A DNA stretch of 64,000 nt. Origin: Bordetella sp. H567 (GTDB taxonomy: Bacteria; Pseudomonadota; Gammaproteobacteria; Burkholderiales; Burkholderiaceae_B). Of this stretch, positions 8,756-15,664 are shown one piece after another. Made by a program: the position numbers and the translations under genes. The stretch covers positions 2,120,084 to 2,184,083 of the forward strand of contig NZ_CP012334.1 in the NCBI RefSeq assembly GCF_001704295.1, in the 5' to 3' direction. The notes below the pieces were generated by a model. The model searched no databases. It saw only the letters and a list, made by a program, of their open reading frames with translations, and was not told the origin of the DNA. Position 1 is the stretch's first letter, and the number at the start of each line of letters is the position of its first letter.

Positions 8756-9063
8756 GACGTGTTTTCAGTGCGGAAGGAGGAAAGGTTGAGGGCCATGCGC
8801 GTATACGACTGCACTTCGGGTGTCGGCGCATTGGCCGGCACGGCAAGTGCGCCGCACCAGGCCCCGTCCCGGGCATTGTAAAGAGGCAGCGTGCTTGCGT
8901 GCGGGAGCGTCAGGACGCAACGGCGCCGGGCATCGGCTGCGCCGGATCCATGCCCGGCGTTCTCTGGGGCCCGGAGTGGGCCATAATTGGCAACGACTAC
9001 GCGGCTTCGCCATCAGGCAAGACAAGCGCGAAGAACGCCGCGTACAGCCGGAGGTACATCGTC
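8756..9063. other. Intergenic region between LysR and thioredoxin-like gene
   Basis: This stretch separates divergent genes and should hold both promoters. The only clear signal is GGAGGT eight bases before the ATG at 9064. In-frame ATGs upstream of 9064 exist, but they have no ribosome site and no family-like sequence. Confidence 0.4.
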
Positions 9064-9396
9064 ATGTTCCAGGACTTCGATCCACACCGTCCCGAGCCCA
9101 GCCGGGAAGCCGTCGACGCCTTGAAAGGGCCCGCCGTTTTGGAATTCGGCGCCAACTGGTGTCCGATCTGCCAGGGCGCGCAGCCGCTGATCAAGGATGC
9201 GTTGGCCAGCTACCCCGAGGTCGACCACATCAAGGTCGAAGACGGCAAAGGCAAGCCGCTCGGGCGCTCCTACAAGGTGAAGTTGTGGCCGACCCTGATC
9301 TTCCTGCAAGATGGCCAAGAGATTGCACGCCTGGTGCGGCCCGATGATCGCGATTCGATCGCGAAGGCGTTGGCGGGATTACGGGCAGGCGGCTGA
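9064..9396 (+). CDS. Thioredoxin-like protein with CPIC active site
   Basis: A 110-residue thioredoxin-fold protein. The active site GANWCPICQGAQP places CPIC at residues 33-36 in the usual position after strand beta-1 (AVLEFGA). LWPTLIFLQDG carries the conserved cis-proline. There is no signal peptide, so it is cytoplasmic. CPIC instead of CGPC should change its redox potential, so it is a thioredoxin relative of uncertain partner. The start at 9064 is fixed by an ideal GGAGGT; an upstream frame extension lacks support. It precedes the channel gene on the same strand with 86 bases between. Confidence 0.88.
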   Translation: MFQDFDPHRPEPSREAVDALKGPAVLEFGANWCPICQGAQPLIKDALASYPEVDHIKVEDGKGKPLGRSYKVKLWPTLIFLQDGQEIARLVRPDDRDSIAKALAGLRAGG

Positions 9397-9482
9397 GCCG
9401 ATGCACATGGCTCGCCGACGGTCTTTGGCTGCACGCCATCCGTCGTAAGATCGCGATAGGTCAAGATCGCGAAGGGGATCCG

Positions 9483-10184
9483 ATGGCAAGCTCGAAGCGA
9501 TGGCTGCAACGTGCCGCCATGCTGCGTCTGGGCAGCATGGCAACCTTGCTCTTCGTGCTGGTCCTGAGCGTCTTCGTCGCGCCAGCGGTCATTCCCCCCG
9601 AATCCGGCATCGGCCAGGTGGTCGAGGACGTACTGATTTCCCTGATCCTGATCAGCGGCGCGATCGCGGTATCCGACCGGCGTTTCGCCTTCATTCCACT
9701 GGCCATGGTGGCGGTCGTCGTCATGGCCGTGCGCTGGACGGGGCGCTTCGTGCAGTCGGAAATGACGCCCGAGATACGCGCCGCGGCCTTGCTGTTCGCA
9801 CTGGTGATGTTGGGGCTGGTGATCGGGTTCAAGGTGTTCGGTACGGGCACCAAGGTTCGCGACCGCCTGTGGGGCGCCGTGGCGCTGTACATGCTGCTGG
9901 GCGTGATCTGGGCGGTGGCCTATGAACTGGTGAACTTGCGCGTGCCGGGCGCTTATACCGGCATAAAGGGGACCAGCACCGGCCCGGCCTATCAATGGAT
10001 ATGGGTCTATTTCAGTTTCTCCACCCTCACCACCGTGGGGTACGGCGACATCACGCCCGTTGCCCGCCTTGCCAGATCGTTATCGAATATGGAAGCGTTG
10101 ATCGGCCAGCTTTATCCGGCGATCGTGCTGGCGCGACTGGTTTCCCTGCCCGCGGAGGACAGGCGGGATGACGAAGACGATTAG
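9483..10184 (+). CDS. Potassium-channel-like membrane protein (TVGYGD filter)
   Basis: A 233-residue inner-membrane protein with about five or six hydrophobic segments (roughly 17-37, 48-64, 68-84, 99-118, 129-150 and one after the filter). A canonical selectivity filter TLTTVGYGD lies at residues 181-189, preceded by the pore helix QWIWVYFSFS. The filter is diagnostic of the ion-channel (two-pore-helix) superfamily. The C-terminus is short and acidic (AEDRRDDEDD), with no RCK/TrkA-N regulatory domain. It therefore resembles small ungated or voltage-sensor-like channels of proteobacteria. Potassium conduction is inferred from the filter. Confidence 0.88.
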   Translation: MASSKRWLQRAAMLRLGSMATLLFVLVLSVFVAPAVIPPESGIGQVVEDVLISLILISGAIAVSDRRFAFIPLAMVAVVVMAVRWTGRFVQSEMTPEIRAAALLFALVMLGLVIGFKVFGTGTKVRDRLWGAVALYMLLGVIWAVAYELVNLRVPGAYTGIKGTSTGPAYQWIWVYFSFSTLTTVGYGDITPVARLARSLSNMEALIGQLYPAIVLARLVSLPAEDRRDDEDD

Positions 10185-10296
10185 CGCCCCGCGCAGGGCG
10201 ATTTGCCCCGCCTTGCGCACGTGTGATAGCCTCCCCTCAGTATTCCATCCAGCAGCAGCCAGGCTGTAATGGACAGCGACTCGGGGACACCGGGCA

Positions 10297-11667
10297 ATGC
10301 TGCGTGCGAGTGGGCGCCCGGTTCGCTCTTTCGTCGCATCACCCCATACTCGTTCTCACGCCGCCGGAGATTGCCGCCTCGCCCAACATCGAGAGGAACG
10401 AGCGATCACGGACAGCAACATATCGCAAAGCATTGGACAGCTTGCGCATCGTAAAGATCAACCGCACCTGCCCTCGCTCACGCCCCTGCGCGGCATCGCC
10501 GCCATCTGGGTGGTTCTCTATCACTACGGCGTCCTGTATTTCCCCAACGTTCAGCCGAGCCGTTATACGGCGCTATTGAACAAGGGCTACCTGGCGGTAG
10601 ACCTGTTCTTCATGCTGAGCGGCTTCGTGATGACGCATGTCTATCGCGAGGTGTTTGCCTCACGTGTCTGCTGGCGCAGCTATTGGACCTTCCTGTCGGC
10701 GCGCATCGCGCGGCTGTATCCGCTGCATCTGGCGGTGCTGGGCCTGTTCCTGGCCGCCGGGCTTGCGGTGAGCACGGCGGAGTATGCCGCGGGTGGTCCG
10801 GTAACGGGCATCCCGATGTGGGGCGTGCGATCGGTGGTCGCGCTGATCGCCAATCTGTTCATGCTGCAGGGCTTGCATGCCAGTACATTGAGCTGGAATT
10901 ATGCGGCCTGGTCCATCAGCCTGGAGTTCATGGCGTACCTGGTGTTTCCCTTCGTGCTGATGCGCGTATGGCGGGCCGGGTCGCGCACACAGGGCTTATT
11001 GGCGTTGATATTGTTCGCGGTGTTGGCCTGGCTGGCCTGGCTGACGCGTGACGACTTCAACCAGTGGGATGGGCCCACCACGTTGCTGCGTTGCCTGCCT
11101 GAATTCCTGCTGGGCACCTTGTTGTACCGGGCCTACCTGTCGCCGGCGCGCGCCGCTTTGCTGTCGGGCGATGCGGTCACGCTGGCCTTGCTCGCCGCGG
11201 TACTGTTGGCCCTGCACGCCAAGGGACCGGACCTGCTGGTGATCGTCCTGTTCGCCGCGTTGCTGATGGCCGTGGTATCGAACCGCAGCCGGGTGGGGGC
11301 GTGGCTGAACAGCAGCCCGCTCGTCTGGCTGGGGGAAATCTCGTATGCCTTGTATCTGGTCCATGGCTTCGTGGAGCACACGGCCAGCGAAGTGCTGTCG
11401 CTGGGTCTGCACATCGCCGATCGTCATCAGCTTTCCAGCGGCTTGTCGCTCGGGGTGCTGGCCGTCATGCTAGCGGCCAGCCTGCTGCTGGCGGCGGCCT
11501 GCTACCGCTGGATCGAGAAGCCCGCCCAACGCTACGTGCGCGGGGCGCTGGCCGTGCAGGGCGACGGCGGCGACGCCACCCTGCCGGGCGCGGGCTCGGC
11601 GACGGTGGCCATCGCGGCCCCGTCCCATCGTCACGGCGTAGGCGGGAACACGCCTTTTGACTCGTGA
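10297..11667 (+). CDS. Acyltransferase family 3 membrane protein
   Basis: An integral membrane O-acyltransferase of family 3 (OafA/NodX type), up to 456 residues with about ten membrane segments. Typical features are LTPLRGIAAIWVVLYHY near residue 61 (catalytic histidine in the first segment), GYLAVDLFFMLSGFVMTH, a basic RIARLYPLHL loop, and the C-terminal YRWIEKPAQRY motif. These enzymes acetylate sugars of surface polysaccharides or glycans. The true start is unclear: ATG at 10297 gives a 55-residue leader unlike the family. The best ribosome-like sequence (GAGAGGAACGAG, from 10391) precedes no standard start codon, so the N-terminus may be misread or the start non-canonical. Confidence 0.85.
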   Translation: MLRASGRPVRSFVASPHTRSHAAGDCRLAQHREERAITDSNISQSIGQLAHRKDQPHLPSLTPLRGIAAIWVVLYHYGVLYFPNVQPSRYTALLNKGYLAVDLFFMLSGFVMTHVYREVFASRVCWRSYWTFLSARIARLYPLHLAVLGLFLAAGLAVSTAEYAAGGPVTGIPMWGVRSVVALIANLFMLQGLHASTLSWNYAAWSISLEFMAYLVFPFVLMRVWRAGSRTQGLLALILFAVLAWLAWLTRDDFNQWDGPTTLLRCLPEFLLGTLLYRAYLSPARAALLSGDAVTLALLAAVLLALHAKGPDLLVIVLFAALLMAVVSNRSRVGAWLNSSPLVWLGEISYALYLVHGFVEHTASEVLSLGLHIADRHQLSSGLSLGVLAVMLAASLLLAAACYRWIEKPAQRYVRGALAVQGDGGDATLPGAGSATVAIAAPSHRHGVGGNTPFDS

Positions 11668-12071
11668 AGAACAGGGGACAAAGAAGGCCGACCTCGGATA
11701 TAGCAACCTGAGTTGTCTTGTTCCCGTCATTCCTGTGTTGCTGGTGTGTCGCAGGCGCAATGGCCAAACCCCCGGATTTATTGCCGTGTGACCATGGACG
11801 TAGGTTCGTTGCAAGAGCTGGATGCCCCGCGTTGGTCAGAAACCTTTCTATCATTGCTCGGGCTCGTCCGAAGGTTATTAGGACTCTGCGGCCCAACTGC
11901 TTTGCAGCCTGATGGTGTTTGTCCGCGACGGTTGGCGCGGGTACGGCCCCCTGTATGTGTTTACTTCCGGGTTTACCCTAGATGTATATATATATATCCG
12001 CGAGTATCATGGCATCACACCAGATGACACCATCTGGGTTGCTTGAACCTGAAGCTGTCGCACGTCGTTTT
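11668..12071. other. AT-rich leader of the retron island
   Basis: No gene is supported here. Base composition falls sharply after about 11690, and the stretch includes an (AT)n run near 11982-11992. A perfect hairpin CCAGATG-ACAC-CATCTGG occupies 12020-12037, 34 bases before the retron RNA. The hairpin may end incoming transcripts or belong to the retron promoter/leader. TTGAAC at 12043-12048 could be a -35 element, but I see no well-spaced -10 partner. No integrase, attachment site or flanking direct repeat was recognised. Confidence 0.45.
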
Positions 12072-12260
12072 ACATAGGAAAGCCTGGGTTTTTCTTTTTA
12101 GAAAAACGTTCTGTTCATTCAGAACTTGACCGGCAGGTTGTTGATGCATCGCCCATGCGCCCCGTAATGGTCGCGGCGGCGACGGAGCAGCCCGCTTAGA
12201 GTCGATTGTTGAGCTAAAAAATGAATACCTGAGCCGGTAGCAAGTTTTTATTTCCTATGT
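12072..12260 (+). ncRNA. Retron msr-msd noncoding RNA
   Basis: The layout matches known retron RNAs. Repeat a1 (ACATAGGAAA, 12072-12081) is perfectly complementary to a2 (TTTCCTATGT, 12251-12260). The base right after a1 is G12082 within AGC, the expected 2'-branching guanosine. The msr follows with two tight hairpins: GTTTTTCT-TTTT-AGAAAAAC (12088-12107) and GTTCTG-TTCATT-CAGAAC (12108-12125). The msd then forms a long stem whose base is CTTG-ACCGGC-AGGT (12125-12138) paired with ACCT-GA-GCCGGT-AG-CAAG (12227-12244). The loop includes a small GTCGC-GGCG-GCGAC hairpin (12170-12183). Reverse transcription would start at G12082 and copy leftward from about 12250, giving an msDNA of at most about 125 bases. 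The reverse transcriptase gene lies 300 bases downstream. The fold was read by eye. Confidence 0.85.
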
Positions 12261-12279
12261 CTCCTTAGGAGTGTTGAGC

Positions 12280-12306
12280 CCCTGCGTCGGATTGGCCGAG
12301 GCAGGG
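12280..12306 (+). promoter_or_regulatory. Stem-loop between retron RNA and small ORF
   Basis: CCCTGC (12280-12285) pairs with GCAGGG (12301-12306), with an inner CGG/CCG helix. It sits between the a2 repeat and the strong AAGGAG ribosome site at 12319-12324. It may protect the 3' end of the processed RNA or slow read-through into the protein genes. Confidence 0.45.
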
Positions 12307-12329
12307 AAAACTTTCCACAAGGAGAAAAA

Positions 12330-12530
12330 ATGGCGAAATCGTCGAAAAAACGTGCGAAACAGTGCAACCTTCGCGTTGCTAAAGGTTCGGATGTGAAATT
12401 GCGAGGGCAAGTTCGCGGACAGAGCAACGCTGGCTACTGGCTCGGTGACTTGATGGTCCTGTTGAAGGTCATCATGACACTAGAATCTTTATGGATGCAT
12501 GTGCGCCCTTGGGTTTGCCATGTGATGTAA
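12330..12530 (+). CDS. Small basic/hydrophobic retron-associated protein, unknown family
   Basis: A 66-residue protein that I do not recognise. AAGGAG five bases before the ATG is the strongest ribosome site in the island, which supports real translation. The first 31 residues are highly basic (KSSKKRAK, then scattered Arg/Lys). The rest is hydrophobic and aromatic (YWLGDLMVLLKVIM, then LWMHVRPWVCHVM) and could insert in or lie on a membrane. It sits between the msr-msd RNA and the reverse transcriptase, 26 bases before the latter, where retron accessory genes or effectors are often found. It might be the toxic effector, a nucleic-acid-binding cofactor, or, less likely, a leader peptide. Function is unknown. 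Confidence 0.6.
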   Translation: MAKSSKKRAKQCNLRVAKGSDVKLRGQVRGQSNAGYWLGDLMVLLKVIMTLESLWMHVRPWVCHVM

Positions 12531-12556
12531 AGTAGGTATTTATTTTTCCCCTTAAA

Positions 12557-13717
12557 ATGCGCGCGCAATATTCGAAAGGTCCCATAGGTTCTTTAGAAGC
12601 CCTGTCGCGGACTCTTGGCATGGATCTCGGTATCCTGAGAAATACCATCAGGACGATTGATAAACACTACCACCCGCACTCTATTCCAAAAAAAAATGGC
12701 GGAAGTAGGATTATTCATATCCCCACCACGCATCTTAAGACAATCCAAAAGAGAATAAACAGGCAGATTTTCGACAACGTCATATATCCCTCCTATCTCT
12801 TTGGCGGTGTTAGGGAAAAAGACTATGTCAGAAACACTTCCGAACATGGCGGGTGTAATGCCCTCGTAGCGCTAGATGTGAAGGACTTTTATCCTTCCAT
12901 TACCGTAGCCGCTGTTAAAAAGATATTTCAATACTTCTGCAAGTTTCCGGCGGAGGTCGCAGAAACTTTGGCGGGCTTATGTTGCCTCAACGGAAGAGTG
13001 CCGCAGGGCGCGTGCACCAGCTCGCACCTCGCAAATTTGGTACTACATGACGAAGAATACCATCTTGCCCAGTACTGTAAGAACAAGGGGTGGACCTATA
13101 CGAGGTTGCTGGACGATATCAGTGTGTCGTCAAAGGCCGAATTCGATGTCAAAGAAATCGACGCGATCATAAGGAAGGTCAAATACATGCTCGGCAAGTC
13201 CGCGCTCAAGTTGAATAATAGAAAGACTCGGGTGCTTACGAAGGCGAATCCGGTCAACTTGATGGAGGTCACCGGCCTTTGGCTTAATAGAGGGGTACCT
13301 CGGGCACATCGCGCCGACCGCAATACTATCCGGGGTGAAGTCCATCAATGTGAAGTCGCTGCGCGGGACAGTCGTACGGAGAAGCAATACCACGAATTGC
13401 ACAACCGAGTATCGGGGCGAGTAGCGAAATTATCATACTTGAAACACGCTAACTCGCGGGAGTATCGGGAAAGGCTTCGTTCTGTCCTGCCTCTTTACGA
13501 CGAACATCAAGCTACAAACTTATTGAAGCAAGCCCGGTATATGGCGAAGACAAAGACAAATATAAGAAAGACGCCCGCATACTGCAAAAAATATTTTATT
13601 CTCCAACATCGACTCAACATTCTAATGCGAACGGATCGGGGCGCTGCGGGAAAAATCAGGGCTATCCTGACTACGTGTCGCCCGGCTATTGCGTCAGCTT
13701 CCGCCTATATTGAGTGA
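12557..13717 (+). CDS. Retron-type reverse transcriptase
   Basis: A 386-residue reverse transcriptase with the retron-specific layout. The N-terminal SIPKKNGGSRIIHIP (residues 42-56) leads to NTSEH at 93-97, the variant of the retron NAxxH motif. Motif A is LDVKDFYPS (D107 and D110). Motif B is RVPQGACTSSHLAN (147-160). Motif C is LLDD at 184-187, with both catalytic aspartates but Leu-Leu where most retrons have Tyr-Ala. The retron VTG motif is at 238-240. There is no maturase (X/thumb plus HNH) domain, so this is not a group II intron enzyme. It would make msDNA from the RNA at 12072-12260. No clear Shine-Dalgarno precedes 12557, but the SLEALSRTLG helix argues against later starts. Base composition is lower in GC than the flanks. 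Confidence 0.93.
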   Translation: MRAQYSKGPIGSLEALSRTLGMDLGILRNTIRTIDKHYHPHSIPKKNGGSRIIHIPTTHLKTIQKRINRQIFDNVIYPSYLFGGVREKDYVRNTSEHGGCNALVALDVKDFYPSITVAAVKKIFQYFCKFPAEVAETLAGLCCLNGRVPQGACTSSHLANLVLHDEEYHLAQYCKNKGWTYTRLLDDISVSSKAEFDVKEIDAIIRKVKYMLGKSALKLNNRKTRVLTKANPVNLMEVTGLWLNRGVPRAHRADRNTIRGEVHQCEVAARDSRTEKQYHELHNRVSGRVAKLSYLKHANSREYRERLRSVLPLYDEHQATNLLKQARYMAKTKTNIRKTPAYCKKYFILQHRLNILMRTDRGAAGKIRAILTTCRPAIASASAYIE

Positions 13718-13724
13718 GGTCCGA

Positions 13725-13940
13725 ATGGACAATCGATACGAAGTAGGGACTGTGAAGTGTTTTTTCTCCTTGAAGGGGTTTGGCTTTATAACAAGGGAGC
13801 GAGGCAAAGACGTATTTTTTTTCTATAAGGATGTAGTGGCGGAGGAGGATATGCTTGAGGGCGCGAAGGTGAAGTTCACAGTAGACCAAAATCCGAACGG
13901 AAAGGGCCCAGTAGCGCGCGACGTTCATAGGGTTGGCTAG
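13725..13940 (+). CDS. Cold-shock-domain protein of the retron operon
   Basis: A 71-residue single cold-shock (OB-fold) domain. VGTVKCFFSLKGFGFI contains the RNP1 core KGFGFI, and DVFFFYKDVV stands where the RNP2 motif VFVHFS usually lies, so the nucleic-acid face is altered. Later strands (GAKVKFTVDQNPNGKGPVARDV) follow the Csp pattern. It begins seven bases after the reverse transcriptase stop with GAGGT ahead of the ATG, so it is almost certainly co-translated with it. Unlike chromosomal CspA genes, it lies in the AT-richer island and is diverged. Cold-shock-domain partners are, from memory, described for one published retron class. A role binding msDNA/RNA or acting as effector is inference. 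Confidence 0.88.
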   Translation: MDNRYEVGTVKCFFSLKGFGFITRERGKDVFFFYKDVVAEEDMLEGAKVKFTVDQNPNGKGPVARDVHRVG

Positions 13941-14101
13941 AGCTGGGCGTTATCGTAAACGGAGGGGTACGGAGCCTTTTCCTCTCCCACGTGGTAACCA
14001 GGATGGAAATCTGGTCTGCCTGGACGACCACATTGAGATGCTCTCCTCATTTCCGACGCGGAATGAAACGTGTGGTCGCGCGCGCCAGCGGCTGAAGCAG
14101 A

Positions 14102-14360
14102 TCAGTCGCCCGACGCTATGTGCTGTAGCCATTCCTTGAGCGCAACGACCGGCGGAGCGTTTTCGCTTTCCTTCCGATGAAGAAGGTAGTAGGCCAGCTC
14201 GCAGCTTTGCGTTTCGTCGAACGGCCGTACTAAACGTCCTTCAGCCAGGTCCCTTTCGATAAGTGTGGTCCTTCCCAGCACCACGCCGTCGCCCGAAATG
14301 GCAGCCTGGATTGCCATCGCGGAATTGTTCAGCTGGAGGCCGCGATCGCAGTAGCCAGTC
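14102..14360 (-). pseudogene. LysR regulator remnant (C-terminal fragment)
   Basis: The leftward reading GLQLNNSAMAIQAAI, GDGVVLGRTTLIERDL, RLVRPF and the final PVVALKEWLQ segment match the last third of GcvA-like LysR effector domains. The DNA-binding domain and first lobe are missing. The fragment runs directly into an SDR-like frame without a start of its own. It marks a deletion junction at the right edge of the retron island; the exact boundary near 14360 is approximate. Confidence 0.7.
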
Positions 14361-14855
14361 TTCCCATATCCCGCCTTTTGCAGCCTTGATGGCCACTTCG
14401 GAAATACGCCGAAGCCCACCATGCATATGTCGTGGATGCTGGTGATGCCGTAAGTCCGCGGACGCCTTCAGTGCATGCTCGCCTCTGAGCAGCGCCGGGT
14501 CGCAAAGGGGGAAGAAGTCCGAAAATTCAGAGCGAATTGCTCGTCTATTTGTTCCTGCGTGGCAGGAATCCTGCAGCGCGGCCTTGCCGGCGCGGGCATT
14601 CGCGAATACGACGTCGATGTGCCCGTGGGTTTCAACGATTTCCGCGATTGCCTTGTCGATCTGTCCCGGGGCACGAAGATCGACTTGCAGGGCGATTCCG
14701 TCGTTTCCCAGCACGCGTTCGGCACCTTTCGGGCGGCGGTTTGGAGCCGATGATGGCGACCTGGCCTTCGGCGCGGAACAGCTTTGCGGCTTCAGCCCGA
14801 TGCCGGAGGTCCCGCCGGTGATCACGCTTACTTTGTTTGCCAGTTTGAGATTCAT
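14361..14855 (-). pseudogene. Frameshifted SDR oxidoreductase remnant
   Basis: It starts like an intact SDR (KLANKVSVITGGTSGIGL) at 14855, but the continuing homology hops between frames. AAKLFRAEGQVAIIGS is in a second frame. ERVLGNDGIALQVDL and THGHIDVVFANA are back in the first. QEQIDEQFALNF is in a third. No catalytic YxxxK is preserved before the frame merges with the LysR fragment. Several frameshifts plus 3' truncation make this a decayed gene, probably damaged when neighbouring DNA was rearranged. Confidence 0.72.
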
Positions 14856-15082
14856 AGTCCTTCAAGTCCGGTGTGGCGGAATGCCACGTCCGGGTGGCTG
14901 AACTATCGCGGCCGGCAAACCGCGCGACAAATGAGAAGATCTGGCGCGCCGGGAAATAAAATAAAAACGATCTTGGCATGGATGCGGCTTTATTGGCGCC
15001 GGGCCACGGGGCCGCACGTCGTCGCAAGACGGAGTCACCATCTGCCTACGACGTGGCGTCATAGCCTGTTCTATATCCGGCC

Positions 15083-15490
15083 TTACGAGCCGGCGCCCGT
15101 GGTGCCGGTCGCATTGAAGTTCCTGACGGTGCCCTTCGCGTTGAAGAAAATGTTCAGATCGCGGCTGGTCTTCCGCTGTTGCGACTGGGCGGCCGCGTTG
15201 CCAAGCGAGCCGGCCATCCCCGAAAAATATTTCGAGGCTTCTCCGAGATAGTCCTTACCGTTGATCTGGTCTTCGTTGTAAGACCAGTAATCCGCGCCGT
15301 CCGGCTGTTCGCTCTTGTAGCGGGGCTCGCCAAACATCTGCACCACCTCGGCCTTGGTAGTCTGGTTCGCGACCAAATGCTGCTTGAGATAAGCCATGCT
15401 CATTTTGTCCTCGCCGCTGCCGCCATTCATATTGGCGCAAGCTGTAAGCGTGGAAAGCAACAGAACAACCATCAATCCGCGGAAAGACAT
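15083..15490 (-). CDS. Outer-membrane lipoprotein assembly-like lipoprotein (BamE/SmpA-like)
   Basis: A 135-residue lipoprotein. The signal peptide MSFRGLMVVLLLSTLTAC ends in lipobox LTAC (cysteine 18). The mature part contains LVANQTTKAEVVQMFGEP, the typical first helix-turn of BamE/SmpA/OmlA-fold domains, then DYWSYNE. The start at 15490 is supported by AGGAG; a longer reading adds 24 residues before the signal peptide. Such folds occur in BamE, and also in many small lipoproteins of unknown job, so a part in the Bam complex is not claimed. Residues 80-125, with many Gln/Asn/Ala, are not recognised. Confidence 0.82.
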   Translation of the reverse strand: MSFRGLMVVLLLSTLTACANMNGGSGEDKMSMAYLKQHLVANQTTKAEVVQMFGEPRYKSEQPDGADYWSYNEDQINGKDYLGEASKYFSGMAGSLGNAAAQSQQRKTSRDLNIFFNAKGTVRNFNATGTTGAGS

Positions 15491-15664
15491 AGATACTCCT
15501 GAGTAGGATTTTTCTGAATCGGACGCGGGGAGCACCTTACTTAAATGATTGTTACATCGCAAGTAACTATCGATAACGAAAAATTATTCAAAATTCGAGT
15601 CAACACGTATGCGCTTAGATCGCCAGACGGGTTTGCCATCCGCTTACCGAGCGGCGAGACTTTA

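Noticed and set aside
11668-12071. Possible protein gene before the retron RNA
   Set aside because: Open frames here are short, without ribosome sites, and low in complexity (AT run); none resembles a protein family.
12593-12847. Leftward 84-residue frame inside the reverse transcriptase gene
   Set aside because: No ribosome site and no family-like sequence; the RT frame on the other strand is clearly coding.
12557-13717. Group II intron maturase or diversity-generating RT
   Set aside because: Retron VTG and NAxxH-like motifs are present and a msr-msd RNA lies upstream; no intron domain V/VI, HNH domain or template/variable repeat pair is seen.
14241-14855. Intact SDR gene
   Set aside because: Only the first 20 residues are in one consistent frame; later homology jumps frames and the YxxxK active site is missing.
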